Assembly (NCBI GenBank): GCA_001661515.1
Contig: LUVW01000029.1
Span: 1-45,229, forward strand
Direction of reading: 5' to 3'
Length of the DNA: 45,229 bases
Source of the DNA: Capniomyces stellatus
Lineage: Eukaryota; Kickxellomycota; Harpellomycetes; Harpellales; Legeriomycetaceae
Shown here: positions 1 through 11,641 of the stretch, in pieces
How positions within the stretch are numbered: the first letter of the stretch is position 1
How the letters are laid out: each line of letters opens with the position of its first letter
Position numbers and translations under genes: made by a program
Notes under the pieces: generated by a model
The model's database searches: none
Told to the model about the DNA's origin: nothing
What the model saw: the letters and a program-made list of their open reading frames with translations, nothing else

Positions 1-570
1 ATTTATTTACTACTAACAATTAATAAAACTGTTTTTCGTATTTTTATACTCTTACCACCTGTATTTTTCGTGTTTCATAACTTACTATCATTGTTTATAT
101 TGGTTCTGATTGTTTGTTTTGTGTATTTTCGGCTCGTGTTGGCGTCCATTATTACTTTAGCATTGTTTATCTTTCCCATGCCCATTGTCTCTCTAATTCT
201 CCATATATGCACCTACCCACTATTGTATCTCTTAAACTCCATCCTCTTCTCCCTCTTTTTAAATACACCAATCCTCTCTTGCTGCTCCAAGTGTCGATTG
301 TGCTACATATACACAAACATCCTGAGCCAGCTCCATTGTTTGTTTTTGGGACGCGCTCAATGCACCATATCAATCACCATTCACCACTCCCCATTTGCCG
401 CCTGTTGTTTACTTTCGCTGTTTCCGCTGTCTTTGCTCCAATTTCTATGCCTGATGGCATAAACACGGTGTGTTTCGTGTTTTTGTCTAGTACTATGATC
501 CAAGGATCACTTGTTTACTCGCATTTACTGTTTATTCATACCATTATCCGTTCCCATTTGTTAGTCTTGT

Positions 571-727
571 TTTATTATCATTATCAGTATCAGTATCATT
601 ACCATTATTAGTATAATTGCCATTGTTATTGTAATTATCATTTTTATTATCATTGTAATTGTTATTATCATTCATATTTTTATTGTAATTGTTATTATCA
701 TTTATATTGTTATTGTTATTGTTATGT
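571..727. repeat. Degenerate ATT/GTT/ATC trinucleotide tract
   Basis: About 155 bp of imperfect trinucleotides (TTATTATCA, TTGTTATTG and similar). On the minus strand it reads as an Asn/Asp-rich frame, which is what such a tract yields by itself; I see no flanking coding signal. Confidence 0.7.
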
Positions 728-1018
728 AATTTGATCGAATGCTCTATTTCACTTTCCAAGTCCACGGCCCTCATATCCCACACTCACAATATATTGGCTA
801 GTGTCTATTCACCCATTTATTCAGCCATTGTTGCTGCCCACTTGAACAATCAGGCATATCTATATCCCAATTTAAATTCTAGACCCTGTAAATCTAGCTC
901 CGATTCCATTTCCACTTCCACAATCAGTTTGATTATTCTCGCTTTATTTTGGAACTGCACAGACATTCAGATGTATAGATCACTCAATCCATAATTGGTT
1001 GATGGTGTTGACTTGGCG

Positions 1019-1110
1019 TTTATCTACTTTATTTACTTTATCTACTCTATTTGTTTATTTACTTTATCTACTTTATTCACTCTATTTGCTTTATCTGCTA
1101 TATTTGCTTA
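1019..1110. repeat. Degenerate TTTATCTAC-type tandem repeat
   Basis: Roughly nine-base units (CTTTATCTA, CTTTATTTA, CTCTATTTG) repeat imperfectly over about 90 bp. It is a diverged minisatellite in intergenic DNA with no apparent coding role. Confidence 0.6.
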
Positions 1111-2895
1111 ATCTAATTTACTGATTCATTTATTCTACCCATCTTCACTTGCCCAGTTTGACATTGTTGTTTTAATACCACTATCAAAATGCCATTGCTC
1201 CAACTCTTTCTAAATAACAACATATCAAACACGCGACACAACTGTTTATTTTCCCCATCCTAAACCAACCATGGATGTTTATATTTGAACAGCGTTACAA
1301 TATGGATTTTATCACTCCGTCAATTGCACTATCCCATATCCCTTCATTCACACAATTAATTGGTTTATTTTTAATGGTCTCTTTGCCACTCTAACAGCCA
1401 CAATCAACAACAATCTAGGCAAGTATATGCACCTCTCATCCGTTTCTTCGACTGAACAACTCTACATTTTTTTTATTCTGTTTTATCATTCCCAACTATC
1501 AATCAAGAATAACACACCCTTATCAATATCCAACACCACTAATAAACCAGTATTGTTTTAACACACAATATACTTAATTTACTCAATTTACTCAAAAAAT
1601 TTTACTCACTCATCCCATTTTATAGTAGCCCAACGGCAACGGCGTTTGTTTATTTAGCTACAGCTCAACTGTCATGTTTTTGTCAAGATTTGACCCATAA
1701 TTACAAACCACACTCTAGCTACCCACTCAAAGTCTGACTATCGGCAACTCGAATAGTCTAATCACACAACCAAGTGCAAATGTATATTCTAAAATTGACA
1801 AAAAGGGTAACTTCCAGAATACCATCGAACCTCAAGATAAAATGCTTTAACTTTGTTAATGGTCAAAAGTAAAATATTCTTTCAATAAAAACTCGTAGTC
1901 AAAAGTAAAATATTCAATATACTCGGGTTAAACCAACAGTTGGTAGTATCACTGTTGCTTACAATAATATCAATGCTTATTATCACCACATTTGTATCTG
2001 TGATACTATACTGCACTCATTCTGGCCAAATGAAGTTTATTTGGTTCCCTTCAGCACCGTTACTTCAGACCCATCATTACACAGTAATATTCTTGATGCT
2101 ATCTAAACCGATTTCAACTACCCTTCAGTTTGCACAGTGTACTGGAGTTTTTATGAAGCAGTATTTGACAGCTTTTTTATTGAAGCCTGTTGTCAAGTAC
2201 GTGACTCGATACGCAGAGATCTAAATTCAATCTTTAGAAATCTCAGATATAATGCGAGAGAGCGGTATTTTAAGTATGAACAATACTGATACTCAACATT
2301 TTCAAGTCTTGTGTATTTGTATATATTTTTTTCGCTCACTTTATAATTTTGAACTAAAACCCCAATTTGGATTTAAATGGTAGAACGCGGATTTTCTCTT
2401 TGTGTTTACCGTTAAAAATAAACGTCACTGCTGATAAACCAATATACCTAAGCTTGATCATTTTGGCTGAGCTTTTTAAATATACGGGTCTGAGCCGAGT
2501 TGGGTTAGGGTTATCTTTAAAGCCGAAATAGTCAGTATCAGCTCTGTTAGCTAAACGTGATTGCTCACGGCTTTAGCCTTTGGTGTTCTAATCAATGAGC
2601 TTTGTTGCTTGGGCTTAAAATCACAAATGTATGGACATCGGTGTTAGCATTTCGATACCACAACATTTATTTAGTCTAGTGAGATATACTCTAGAACTTG
2701 GAATGTAGATTATGAATGATTTCTTGGTGATAAATACGTGTTTTTGGTTTCTATAAACACACTGGGTTGGAAACTAAACGGCTGAAAGACAGAGCTACTT
2801 TTCAATAGAGTAGTCAGCACTGCAAAACCACAAGGCAGGTTCAAATCGATTTTATTGGTTGATTAGTACGAAAAAAAATAGGTAAATAAATTTCA

Positions 2896-4009
2896 CTAGG
2901 CGGCAAAAATAGGATATTTTGCGTACTTGGCAGGGTCATTAAAACGCAAATTAACATTCAAAGAGTCGATTTCTTTGATTTGCTGATCGCTGAGCTTAAA
3001 GTCAAAGACCTGCGAATTCTCAACTATCCTCTTTGGACTAACAGATTTGGGGATAACTGCACAGCCCTTCTGGATTGCCCAACGCAACAGCACCTGGCCT
3101 GCAGTTTTGCCTACCTGCGACGAAATAGACAAAATAGCATCGTGTGCCAAAAGTGGAGCCACGTTATCGCCAACCATTCCAATGCTTTGGTAAGATTGGT
3201 CGCCAAATGACGAGTATGCTGTAACAGCAACACCGTTACTTTGTGCAAACTGTGTGAGTTGAGCTCGTGAGAGGTATGGGTGAAGCTCCATTTGCAAGAC
3301 TGCTGGCTTGATTCTTGCATATGAAAGAACATCCATCAACATTGAAGCAGTCAAATTGGACACTCCAATATTTTTTGCCAACCCGCAATCGACAAGTTCT
3401 TCCATTGCCTCCCAAGTCTCTTGGTATGGGACTGGATTTATTTCCACTTCGTTGCTATCTGCATCCTTGTAAAATCCTGGTGGGTATCTTTCTTCAATTG
3501 GAATATATTTGACTGATATTGGGAAATGAATCAGGTACAAATCTACGTAATCAAGCCCCAAATCCTTCAAAGTCTTTTCCATAGCTATTTTCACGTGCTC
3601 TTTAGCATGATGTGTGCACCACAGCTTTGATGTAACAAACAGCTCTTCCCGCTTAATCAACCCTTGGTCAAGCGCATCTTTGATTCCTTGTCCCACCTCA
3701 ATCTCATTTCCATAATCACTAGCACAGTCAATCAGTCGATATCCACTTTTCACAATCTATTTTTCAATTAAAGGCATCGTTTGGTTCATTGTTTTATAAC
3801 CTGTTTTATATCTCTTACAATCCCCTCTTTTGGACATGCACACTATTCTTTACTCCAACTCTTATTTACTCCAACTCTTATATACTCCAACTCTTCTATA
3901 CTCTTACCTCTACAACCAACTTTCTGCATTCATTATTAGGCACCTTCCACATTCCATAGCCAAGTGTTGGCATTTGTTGTCCTGTTGGCTTCAATGTAAT
4001 GTGTTCCAT
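2896..4009 (-). CDS. Aldo-keto reductase, D-xylose reductase-like (AKR2B type)
   Basis: NAD(P)H-dependent cytosolic reductase of aldoses such as D-xylose, the first step to xylitol. Exon 1 is 4009-3908 and exon 2 is 3756-2896, with a 151 bp GT-AG intron between; the spliced protein is 320 aa, the usual length. Exon 1 supplies the N-terminal strand (MPTLGYGMWKVPNNEC), and phase 0 joins it to IVKSGYR exactly as in yeast XYL1. The catalytic tetrad is visible at Asp44, Tyr49, Lys78 and His111 (LIHFP). The C-terminal coenzyme loop is PKSVSPKR: it keeps the Lys and Arg that bind NADPH 2'-phosphate in yeast xylose reductase, but has Val where that enzyme has Asn. The C-terminus (LRFNDPAKYAKYPIF) is also xylose-reductase-like. 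True substrate could be another aldose or aldehyde. The intron holds three copies of a 16-bp repeat. Confidence 0.92.
3850..3898. repeat. Intronic 16-bp minisatellite, three copies
   Basis: Unit TACTCCAACTCTTATT is repeated about three times inside the aldo-keto reductase intron (3757-3907). It ends just inside the splice donor of the minus-strand gene. Confidence 0.8.
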
Positions 4010-6448
4010 TTTTTTCTCTAGATTTGACTTTTTTTAATTGCTTTCGATATAATCGCTTGAAATTGGTATTGTCTTGTAAAGAACAATTTAAAACTTTTGA
4101 CGCACATATTTGCCTTAATTCAATCTTATTTTATTTTTGCCAACCCTTTTTATTTACCCTCAAACTGCTTTTTAATCTTCATTATAGAAAAAAAATCCTT
4201 ATTTTCTGTTTTGTTTTGTTTACTATTTTCAGGCCTAATAAACTAAGACACTCATCAATAAACCCTCCAATCCAAAGCCGATGGATCGGCAGGCTTTTAC
4301 ATGAGTTTAATTGGACATATATTGCATTACTATTCTCAGGGGTATCTTTTTGTAGCAAGACCACTCTGGGTATTTAACCCAATAAAAAACACTTTCTACT
4401 TTTCTAGCTTTTCATATTATCGAGTCGATCTCTTTTTTTATACTTTTTCAGTTTTTTTCAATCGATCCCCACATTTGACTAATTACTTCTTAGGGGTTTG
4501 GATTATATTGAACTTAGGTTTTGCATTCTAGTTTGCTTTCTATACCATAACATATTCTTAAACCTCTTTAGGCAGCCTTTAAACTACCTTGCATGTGCAT
4601 CAACCTGGTATAGGATCCCTTTATGTCAAGACTGAAGTATTCACGCCATTCTTAAAAGTGTTTCAGATGTTAACTGTTGTGTATAATATCACTGCCCATT
4701 GGTATCGTCAAGGCCTAGTTGCGCCTTGACTAGCCTTTAGCTTAGTTTTAGCTTTTGCTCCTGCTTTACTTTGATTTGCTATATTATACTGATATCAATT
4801 GTGCTATACCAATAGACACACGCCTTGACGCAATGTACCATACCATACCCTGAAATAAACTGTTTATCTAATGTTGTAAAGTTTATGTTAAGTCAGGTTG
4901 GTACATTTTGCTTTAGAGTTGTCAAGTTTTTACACTGCGTTGTTGGACTGGATTTTTTTTTTCAAAAGCTAAAGTTAGCATCAAAATCCTGAATCTGCTT
5001 TACAATGTAGATAAACGCAAAGATCCCTGTTATAAATTGATCCAAACAAGTTTGGTCCCTCGCACTTTGATATGATTGAATGCTCTGTACCAGTTTACGG
5101 ACAAAAGTGGACTATAGAAATGCAGCGCTTTTACTTTAAATCGATAACACTGTCATATTGATGCTTCCGATGCAGCCAAGTGGCTCTTTTAGAGAATAGG
5201 GGTCAAGTGATTTGCCTATGGTGACTCTTTAGCGTCTGCTCAATCTGTTAAACACACTTGAACTAAATTGTTCAGACGAACTAAATTAAGGGGCTAAATA
5301 GCATTCTTCTACTTTTTCCAGATGTGTCAGGTTTTTTTTGCCGCGAACAATTCTAAATAGGCTGTATGATTAGTTAACAGAGTACCACGGGCCTGTTTCG
5401 GGAAAGTATAATGCATACTGTGCTCGATTAAGTTGTACATACTACCAGTTTAGCTCAGTCCTCTGCCATTAAATAAGCTATTTTTGAGATGTGATAACCA
5501 TTGATATTTGGTGGGCCAATTGCAACTACCAGAGACGTTGCTACTTTCTGGTCAAAAGTTACAATTTTTAAACCTAGCCCTCGTTTTACAAGTCGAGTAA
5601 ACAAATGATCGACTTTTTTTTCCTTTTATTCTTTTATTTTACTGGGCTAAAGGTCCTTAATTAAAATAAAATTATCGATTTCAACAAAATAAAATAAAAT
5701 AATCGTGATGTTTGTTTAAAAAAGTATATTGTTTTGCTAAAATTACGCTAAGCTACTAATTTCAAACAATCTTTAACTGAACTTTGAAGTATTTTTAATG
5801 GCTACTTTGCGCTTTACTCATAAATTAGCAGCAAAAAAATAAGTAAACCCGGGTTAAGTTCAATAAAAAATATAAAAAATATGTAAAATCGTGTTTAGCT
5901 CAACAAATATAAAAACTATCATCGCAATGTTCAGTTGAATGTTAAAATTAGGTAAATTGAATTAAAAAAAGTAAATATTGGGTAGATTGAAAACGGTCAG
6001 CATTCTTTTTTTATTGAAAGCTTAGAGCACGTATTAATTTTGAAAATCGACTAAATGGAATAAAATTTTGAAAGTCAATAAACAACCTTAGTGGATGTTT
6101 TTCAGTGCGTTTGAAAGTGTACCACTGTACAAATAGCTATGTTTGTGTACATAATAAATTAGAGTTGAAAAAATCTTAGCTCAGCATTGCAAAATGAAGA
6201 AAAAAAGCAAAATGAAGAAAAAAATATAGGTAGCTCAGAAATTTTCTTTGTATAAAACGCTCAGCTACCCATTTTGATACTTTACAGCAGTAATACTTTA
6301 GTATTTTTCTTCACTAGCTAAAGACAAAAAAGGCTTACTATCACCAGTATATTATCAATTAATTTAAAGTAAAGTGGATATAACGCAAAAGCAGTACAAT
6401 TTAAAGCTATTTAGAAATTTAGACTCACACCACTAACAAGAAAAGAAT
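4010..6448. other. Intergenic spacer between divergent reductase and permease genes
   Basis: A 2.4 kb AT-rich region holding the divergent promoters of the aldo-keto reductase (-) and the MFS permease (+). I see no coding exon, and the short frames in it have no family features. A 17-base direct repeat (GCAAAATGAAGAAAAAA-like, two copies) lies near 6189-6222, and a TATA-like box near 6251. A GTTTAGCTCAGT string near 5450 resembles a tRNA A box but has no B box or stems. Confidence 0.6.
6251..6257 (+). promoter_or_regulatory. TATA-like box upstream of MFS permease
   Basis: TATAAAA lies about 190 bp before the permease ATG at 6449. Position and sequence fit a core promoter, but the base composition is so AT-rich that chance is a real alternative. 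Confidence 0.3.
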
Positions 6449-8314
6449 ATGAGTTCAATAGATGATAAAGTCATCGGTGAGAAAAACTTGGTAATAAATG
6501 TCCAAGCGTCGCTTACTGAGGAGGAAGAGAAGATTGCACTTCGCAGTGTCAAGAAAATTGACAGAAAGGTCCTTCCCATACTGATTCTTGTGTATCTCGG
6601 AGCATTGCTTGACAGGTCCAACATTGGCGCTGCGTTGGTTAATGGCCTCAGAACCCACCTTAACCTGACCCCATCAGAAGAGGCAACGGTTACTGCTGTG
6701 TTTTATGTGTTTTATGTTTCTATGGAAGGTAATATCAGTAGTCTTTGCAAAATCACAATAGTAAACACACCGCAACTTGCTATACTGAAACAACGAACCA
6801 CTAATCGCCTGCTTTATTAACTTGTATATGCTTATGTATAACTATGTATAAACAGTCCCATCAAACGTTGTGCTTAAAAAGTTCAAGCCAAGGATCTGGT
6901 TTTCGCTTATTGCTGTAGTCTGGTCAATCGCATGTATGCTCCAGGCATTGGCCACAAACGCGTTGACATTTACCATTTACAGAGCGATTTTGGGAATTGT
7001 AGAGGCGGGTCTTACGCCCGGAGTTGTTGCATATCTGCCATACTGGTACATTAGGTCAGAAATTGGGTTCCGTATGTCAATATTTTTTAGTGCGATCCCA
7101 GTATCGGGTATGATAGGAGGTCCAATTGCTGCAGCCTTGGCAGGAATAAACGTGAGTCTATAAAACAAGTCCTAATATCAAAAAACAAAACAAAACAAAA
7201 CAAAAAAACAAACAAACAACAAACAACAAACAAGCACAGGGTTGAGAAATGGCTCTAAACCATTGCTTAGATATGTTGACCATTTTATGTATACCAGATC
7301 ACTAATTCCAATTATTAGTGTCAGTTTTAGTGCCAGTTCCAGTTCTAATACTTACACTAACACTTACTCTGCTACTGAAAATGTTAATTCCAATGTTAAT
7401 TCCAATGTTAATACTAATGCTACCACCACCTCTAATACTGCTTGTAGAGTAAATACCAACCGTATCAAATGATTTTTCTAGTTGAGGGTGGAGTTACTTT
7501 GATCTTTGGTATCATGGCGTTTTTCATGATCCAGGATTACCCAGATACATCCAACTTCCTTACGACAGAAGAAAAAGACATTATTATTCGAAGACTAAAC
7601 GTTGATCAAGGCGTCGCTTCAAAAACCAAGCTAAAATTCCAGCAGTCGTTGAGCATATTCTTAGACTGGAGGGTATGGGTATTTGCCTTCATCAACTTTA
7701 GCCAGGTCAATGCTCTAACAACGTTTGGTATCTTTGGTCCAACTCTAGTCAAGTCATTGGGCTACTCAAACATCACATCGACATACCTGTCAGCTTTGCC
7801 GCCGTTCCTTGGACTCATTGGTATATTCTTCTCGGCCTATGTGACCAAAAAGCTTCCGTTCTTTGTTCAGATTATCGGATACACTTTTATAACCATTCTA
7901 GGTCTATGCATCGCAGCCTACACCGAAACCCAAATTGTGAGACTCGTGTTTTTGTGCATTGCTGGCTTTGGCGTCAACCCCACATTCCCAATTTTTCTCT
8001 CTTGGATGTCGGTTAATCAAGGTGGTATAGCAAAAAGACTGATTGCCTCGGCCATTGTTGTGTCGATTGGTAATGTTAGTGGGGCAACCGGACCTGTGAT
8101 GTTCACTTCTAATCTTGCACCCAAATTTACCGTAGGATTCGCTGTAATGATTGGCCTGCTACTCGCAGGATTGGCTTGTGTGCTGCTCTTGGCATGGAAC
8201 TTTAAAAAAGTAAACAAATACAGAGAATCAAACCCGGTTGACATATCTCATATGAGCGTGGAAGACCAAAGAGACATGTTTAATGACCACCCTGAGTTTA
8301 GGTATACTTTGTAG
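6449..8314 (+). CDS. MFS permease of the anion:cation symporter (Dal5/TNA1-like) family
   Basis: Plasma-membrane H+ symporter of small organic anions; relatives carry allantoate, nicotinate, pantothenate or related acids. Three exons: 6449-6728, 6856-7151 and 7448-8314, giving 480 aa, typical of the family. The phase-1 join restores FYVFYVSMEVPSNVVLKKFKPR, and the phase-0 join restores LAGINSKYQPYQMIFLVEG. Visible family marks are the DRSNIG motif after TM1, the GIVEAGLTPG segment, about 12 hydrophobic segments with a charged central loop, and the C-terminal HPEFRYTL. Introns are 127 and 296 bp; the second is inflated by AAAAC, AAC and AATTCC-type repeats. It is divergent from the aldo-keto reductase 2.4 kb away. 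Substrate cannot be told from sequence. Confidence 0.9.
7170..7430. repeat. Repeat-rich intron of the MFS gene
   Basis: Within intron 2, AAAAC and AAC repeats (about 7176-7235) are followed by degenerate units such as AATGTTAATTCC (about 7376-7430). A short open frame here is a by-product of the repeats; the exon phases on both sides match without it. Confidence 0.7.
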
Positions 8315-9041
8315 TTGGTGTTTTTGCAAATATATTTTTTTCTGCTCCAACATTGCGTTTACTTTTTAATTCATTGGCTACGCTTAGTGTTCATTAGCCT
8401 AGCCCAGATAATATTTTACTCAATAAATACAACTAATACTATACATTGAGTCAATGTCGAAATATAATATGTCAATGAAAGCAACAGTAATGATGATCAG
8501 CTTGAATCAGCCCTAATTGAGACTACCACCAAACCCAAGTGTTGATATACATCACGGCAGTTTGTCAGAGCCCACAAAAGGGGGCTCACTTGTTTATTAA
8601 TTTTTATTTCTATTGACGAAATTGATATGCTTTTTTTTAAAGGCACTGGTAGTAGGGGATTTAGAAGAAAGCGAAATATATCAACGTATATACGACGTAT
8701 CAAATTATTTTGAAAGGGCGTCAATGGTACGGTTATACTGATGGTCTGAAATGAAAGTCACTTGTAGCAACCATCAGCCACTATTCTTATAGTATATAAC
8801 TAAATATACCAGCAAAACGTGCTCGTTTAGTATCAAGCTTTTCGATTAGCACATCAACACAACCCATTAAATCTGGTAATAACTGAATCATACTCGGAGG
8901 CTCCAAGTAATAGCAAACACCTTAGTAATACTTGGCTTTCAAGCAAGACAAAGGTATTTTCTTGTAGAGAAAAAGTTCAAAACAAAAGTTTATTTTTATC
9001 ATATACCACACAATTAGTTTAAAATTATACGATTAAAAATC
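8315..9041. other. Intergenic, convergent MFS / RPL14 3' flanks
   Basis: About 730 bp between the stop codons of the permease (+) and RPL14 (-). It is AT-rich, with several AATAAA-like strings that could serve polyadenylation on either strand. No gene or structured RNA is recognised. Confidence 0.6.
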
Positions 9042-10050
9042 TTAAGCGGATGTTTTTTTCATCTGGGCGACTTGACGTTGGACAATATAACGTTGCTATT
9101 AAAATAGAATAAAACAAAAATAAAATTAGAATGGGAATAACGATGGCTGAAAGTGGCAAAGTACGCAGTAGGTAGATAAGATGCCAAAATACAAATGTGT
9201 TTGCAATATTCAAAAGGATGATATATATAATAAACAAAGTCTTACTTGTTTCTTCAATCGCATAACTTTGAAGCGTTCGAAATCAGTCAAAGCGGCACGA
9301 CGTTCGCGGACAACGAGCTTTTGGGCCCATGCGGTCTTGCCCCAGGCTTCAACGATTTGTTGTTTGATGATAGCCTTCTTCAAAGCGGTTGAACCGATTG
9401 TACGTGGAAGCTTGGTCATGACAATATCAGTCAAAGTCATTCTTGAGAATGAAACAATTTGACGGTGAACACCAGTTGTTGGTCCATCAACAATAGCCTA
9501 AAACACACACGCCAACCACAAAGTAAATAAAGTGAAACATTGTTAGTATACTTGAATCCGTTAAATCCAAAAATAATAATAATAAATTTGTGTCTTCGAT
9601 GGATCCTAAAACGAATCAACTTAATAAGGAGGCCTAGCTATAACACAGCTATACTTACTCTGTTGTAATCAATGATGTCAACAATAACGGCGATTCTTCC
9701 GGCCTTTGGTCCGTGAGTAAGAAGTACAACACGTCCGACTTGAACTAAACGTTTGAATGAAGTCTAAATATATAAAAAGCCATACATAAAACAGTAAGTA
9801 TTTGACAACACACAGTGTGGATTTGGAATGCAAACAGAATAGCAACAAACACCAACAACTGAATCCGTTTGCCAGCATTTAAATTTCTCCGAATCCGTTT
9901 GTCGTTCGTAAATCGAATTTATAAATTCTTGTTGGGAATCTTTATTCATTTTTGAATCCGCTAGCAGAAATAAAATAAAACAGTCGAATATACATATATA
10001 CACATGTATACTTGATGATTGTGTGTGCTAGATATATAGTTGCTTACCAT
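9042..10050 (-). CDS. RPL14: 60S ribosomal protein L14 (eL14)
   Basis: Structural protein of the large ribosomal subunit. Exons in transcript order are 10050-10048 (only ATG), 9763-9659, 9497-9246 and 9095-9042, giving 137 aa, the usual fungal length. The reading phase is 0 at every junction. Recognisable segments are [11 protein letters not shown], the KOW-like turn through [22 protein letters not shown], the [10 protein letters not shown] helix and [14 protein letters not shown]. Introns of 284, 161 and 150 bp all begin GTAAG. Intron 2 contains a perfect TACTAAC branch point at 9548-9542. An intron immediately after the ATG is common in fungal ribosomal protein genes and often acts in expression control. 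Introns 1 and 2 share a repeated CGGATTC motif. Confidence 0.95.
9554..9960 (-). repeat. CGGATTC motif repeated in RPL14 introns
   Basis: Sense-strand CGGATTC, preceded by AA or AG, occurs four times: around 9562-9554 in intron 2, and around 9870-9861, 9900-9891 and 9960-9954 in intron 1. Two copies are 30 bp apart. Exon 2 lacks it. I saw few similar strings elsewhere. Confidence 0.6.
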
Positions 10051-11641
10051 ATTTATAATTTTCAAGTAAAAAACAAAAGGGTCACCCGTGAGTTTATACT
10101 ATTGTGAAGAAAGGAAGATTCAATACTAATAAATACTTGGCTATGCTTTGATTTCCTTCACTCCAACTAATTTTCCACTTCCTTTTTTCTTTTTTTCTTT
10201 TTTTTTCTTCTTTTTCCTTCAAATTACGAAATATTTAAAAACTTAATAATTATCGATTTGATTTTTTTTAACTGAAAAAAAAAGTGTGAATTCTGCTTTA
10301 GACTTTTTGCCTTTAAAATTCGTTAAAATTCTACTGCTTTGCTTGTCACCCAGTGGTAAACCAAGAACAAAACAAAATTTTGGCTACTATTTGCTAGAAA
10401 AAGCTGAATACTTTTAGCTTTCCACATTTTGTATTGGTCAAATCTAATTTATCGTTGGTTTTGTCCTATTTTTGCCAACTAGCCTAATTTATTCATAAAG
10501 CGTATTTATTTCTTTTTTTTTTATTGAGAATTATGAATCCATTGTCTATTATATTATTGTCTACGTTATTATGTTATCACTTTTACCTACCACACGCGTT
10601 TTATATAAAGACTTTATCCCTTTAACTGGACTTGAACTACTTTACTGAAAGCCCTATAGGCACATCGGGGACGGTTTTTGGTACACTGGCAGGTATTTCC
10701 CGGCCCAAATATATAATATACCCCAGTGTTTTTTAACTCGCAACTATCAGCTTGAGCGTAGATTTGAAGCAATGGCGAGTAGTAGATAGTGTCGATAATA
10801 TCAATGTTAAAAATACCCATTCAGTGTAATTGCGCTAGGATATAAATACGTTATACATCCAATGCTGGTGTTGGCAATCATTCAAGCTCTGAATTAAAAC
10901 AGTCAATGCTTTTGGCGATCAAGATTGACACTAGTTGATAACATGGTCGAGTATTTACCTGTTTGGCATACATTAAAAATCGAATAATAAATGGTAAGAA
11001 TCGAGTGATGGCTATACACAATCAAGAGAGCGTGCCACGTAGATCGTAAGCATCTTTATAAATGGGTGACATACAAACTAATTGTGTGCGATTGCCAAAG
11101 CACGCCTTGTGATATTACAGAAAACTTCTAGATTTATTGTCAAAATAAACATGCATTTAGCTAGTTAAAAAAAAAGTAATAATAGAGGCAATAATTTAAA
11201 ACTTGATGGACTAGTAAAAAATAAAACCCAAAAGTAAAAAATCATCAAAGTTACATCAGAAGAGAATGATAAAAGCAACCAGGCCTCAATCTCCACCAAT
11301 TGTCAACTATTATCCAGAATAGTACAAAATGACTTGGCAGAAAGCTGGTTACACATAAAATTTCTCCTCATTCTAAAACGAATCTTTCTGGTGCTGTTTC
11401 CTGCTAGACACCGACCATGTTTCCATCATCACAAGGTGAAAACAAAAACAAAATGGTGGTAAAAGTGGGAAAAGCAAAAAAAAAAGATTCGTTTGTTGAT
11501 TTATTTTTCCCTCCTCCTAAATAAGGAAAATTAAAAAAAATGCTCAAAGAAACAAACAGGAAACGCCTATAGTCGATATAGGTGCCTCCGGTCATGAATT
11601 TGAACAGGTTTAGAGGGGGGGGGGGTCGTAATAGTTCATAA
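10051..11641. other. Intergenic spacer upstream of RPL14 and downstream of GH17
   Basis: The part next to RPL14 (10150-10260) is pyrimidine-rich on the + strand, so purine-rich in the RPL14 leader sense. A small Cys-containing frame (10614-10820, -) is listed separately as doubtful. A run of about 12 G lies at roughly 11614-11625, just beyond the GH17 stop. Nothing else is recognisable. Confidence 0.55.
10614..10820 (-). CDS. Possible small hypothetical protein, four Cys
   Basis: A 68-codon frame starting with a real ATG at 10820. Its base composition is less AT-rich than the surroundings and its product is not low-complexity. Residues near the middle read GNTCQCTKNRPRC. No signal peptide and no family is recognised, and no splice partner is evident. 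It may be an exon of an unrecognised gene or a chance frame. Confidence 0.2.
   Translation of the reverse strand: MGIFNIDIIDTIYYSPLLQIYAQADSCELKNTGVYYIFGPGNTCQCTKNRPRCAYRAFSKVVQVQLKG

Larger units (their letters stand above)
1..2895. other. Intergenic spacer, no gene recognised
   Basis: No protein with recognisable family features is visible on either strand. The first 1.1 kb is strongly pyrimidine-rich on the + strand and contains tri- and nonanucleotide-like low complexity, listed separately. A 94-codon frame near 1940-2224 has no ATG at its proposed start and no family resemblance. A short direct repeat lies near 1862-1915. Short interstitial GGGTTAGGG near 2503 is too brief to be telomeric. 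The right end is the 3' flank of the minus-strand aldo-keto reductase. Confidence 0.6.

Noticed and set aside
544..783. Asn/Asp-rich minus-strand frame
   Set aside because: Produced by a trinucleotide tract, with no recognisable non-repeat segment.
1940..2224. 94-residue hydrophobic frame
   Set aside because: No ATG at the start, no family features, embedded in AT-rich spacer.
2500..2515. GGGTTAGGG and, at 42180, CCCTAACCCTA as telomere relics
   Set aside because: Only two units each; expected by chance at this size.
2825..2850. GGTTCAAATC resembling a tRNA B box
   Set aside because: Flanking bases cannot form the T stem and no A box lies upstream.
5448..5475. tRNA-like A box (TTAGCTCAGT)
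   Set aside because: No B box, no T-arm and no acceptor stem within tRNA distance.
7242..7472. Possible extra exon in the MFS gene
   Set aside because: The outer exons join in phase with family-like sequence without it; content is repeat-derived.
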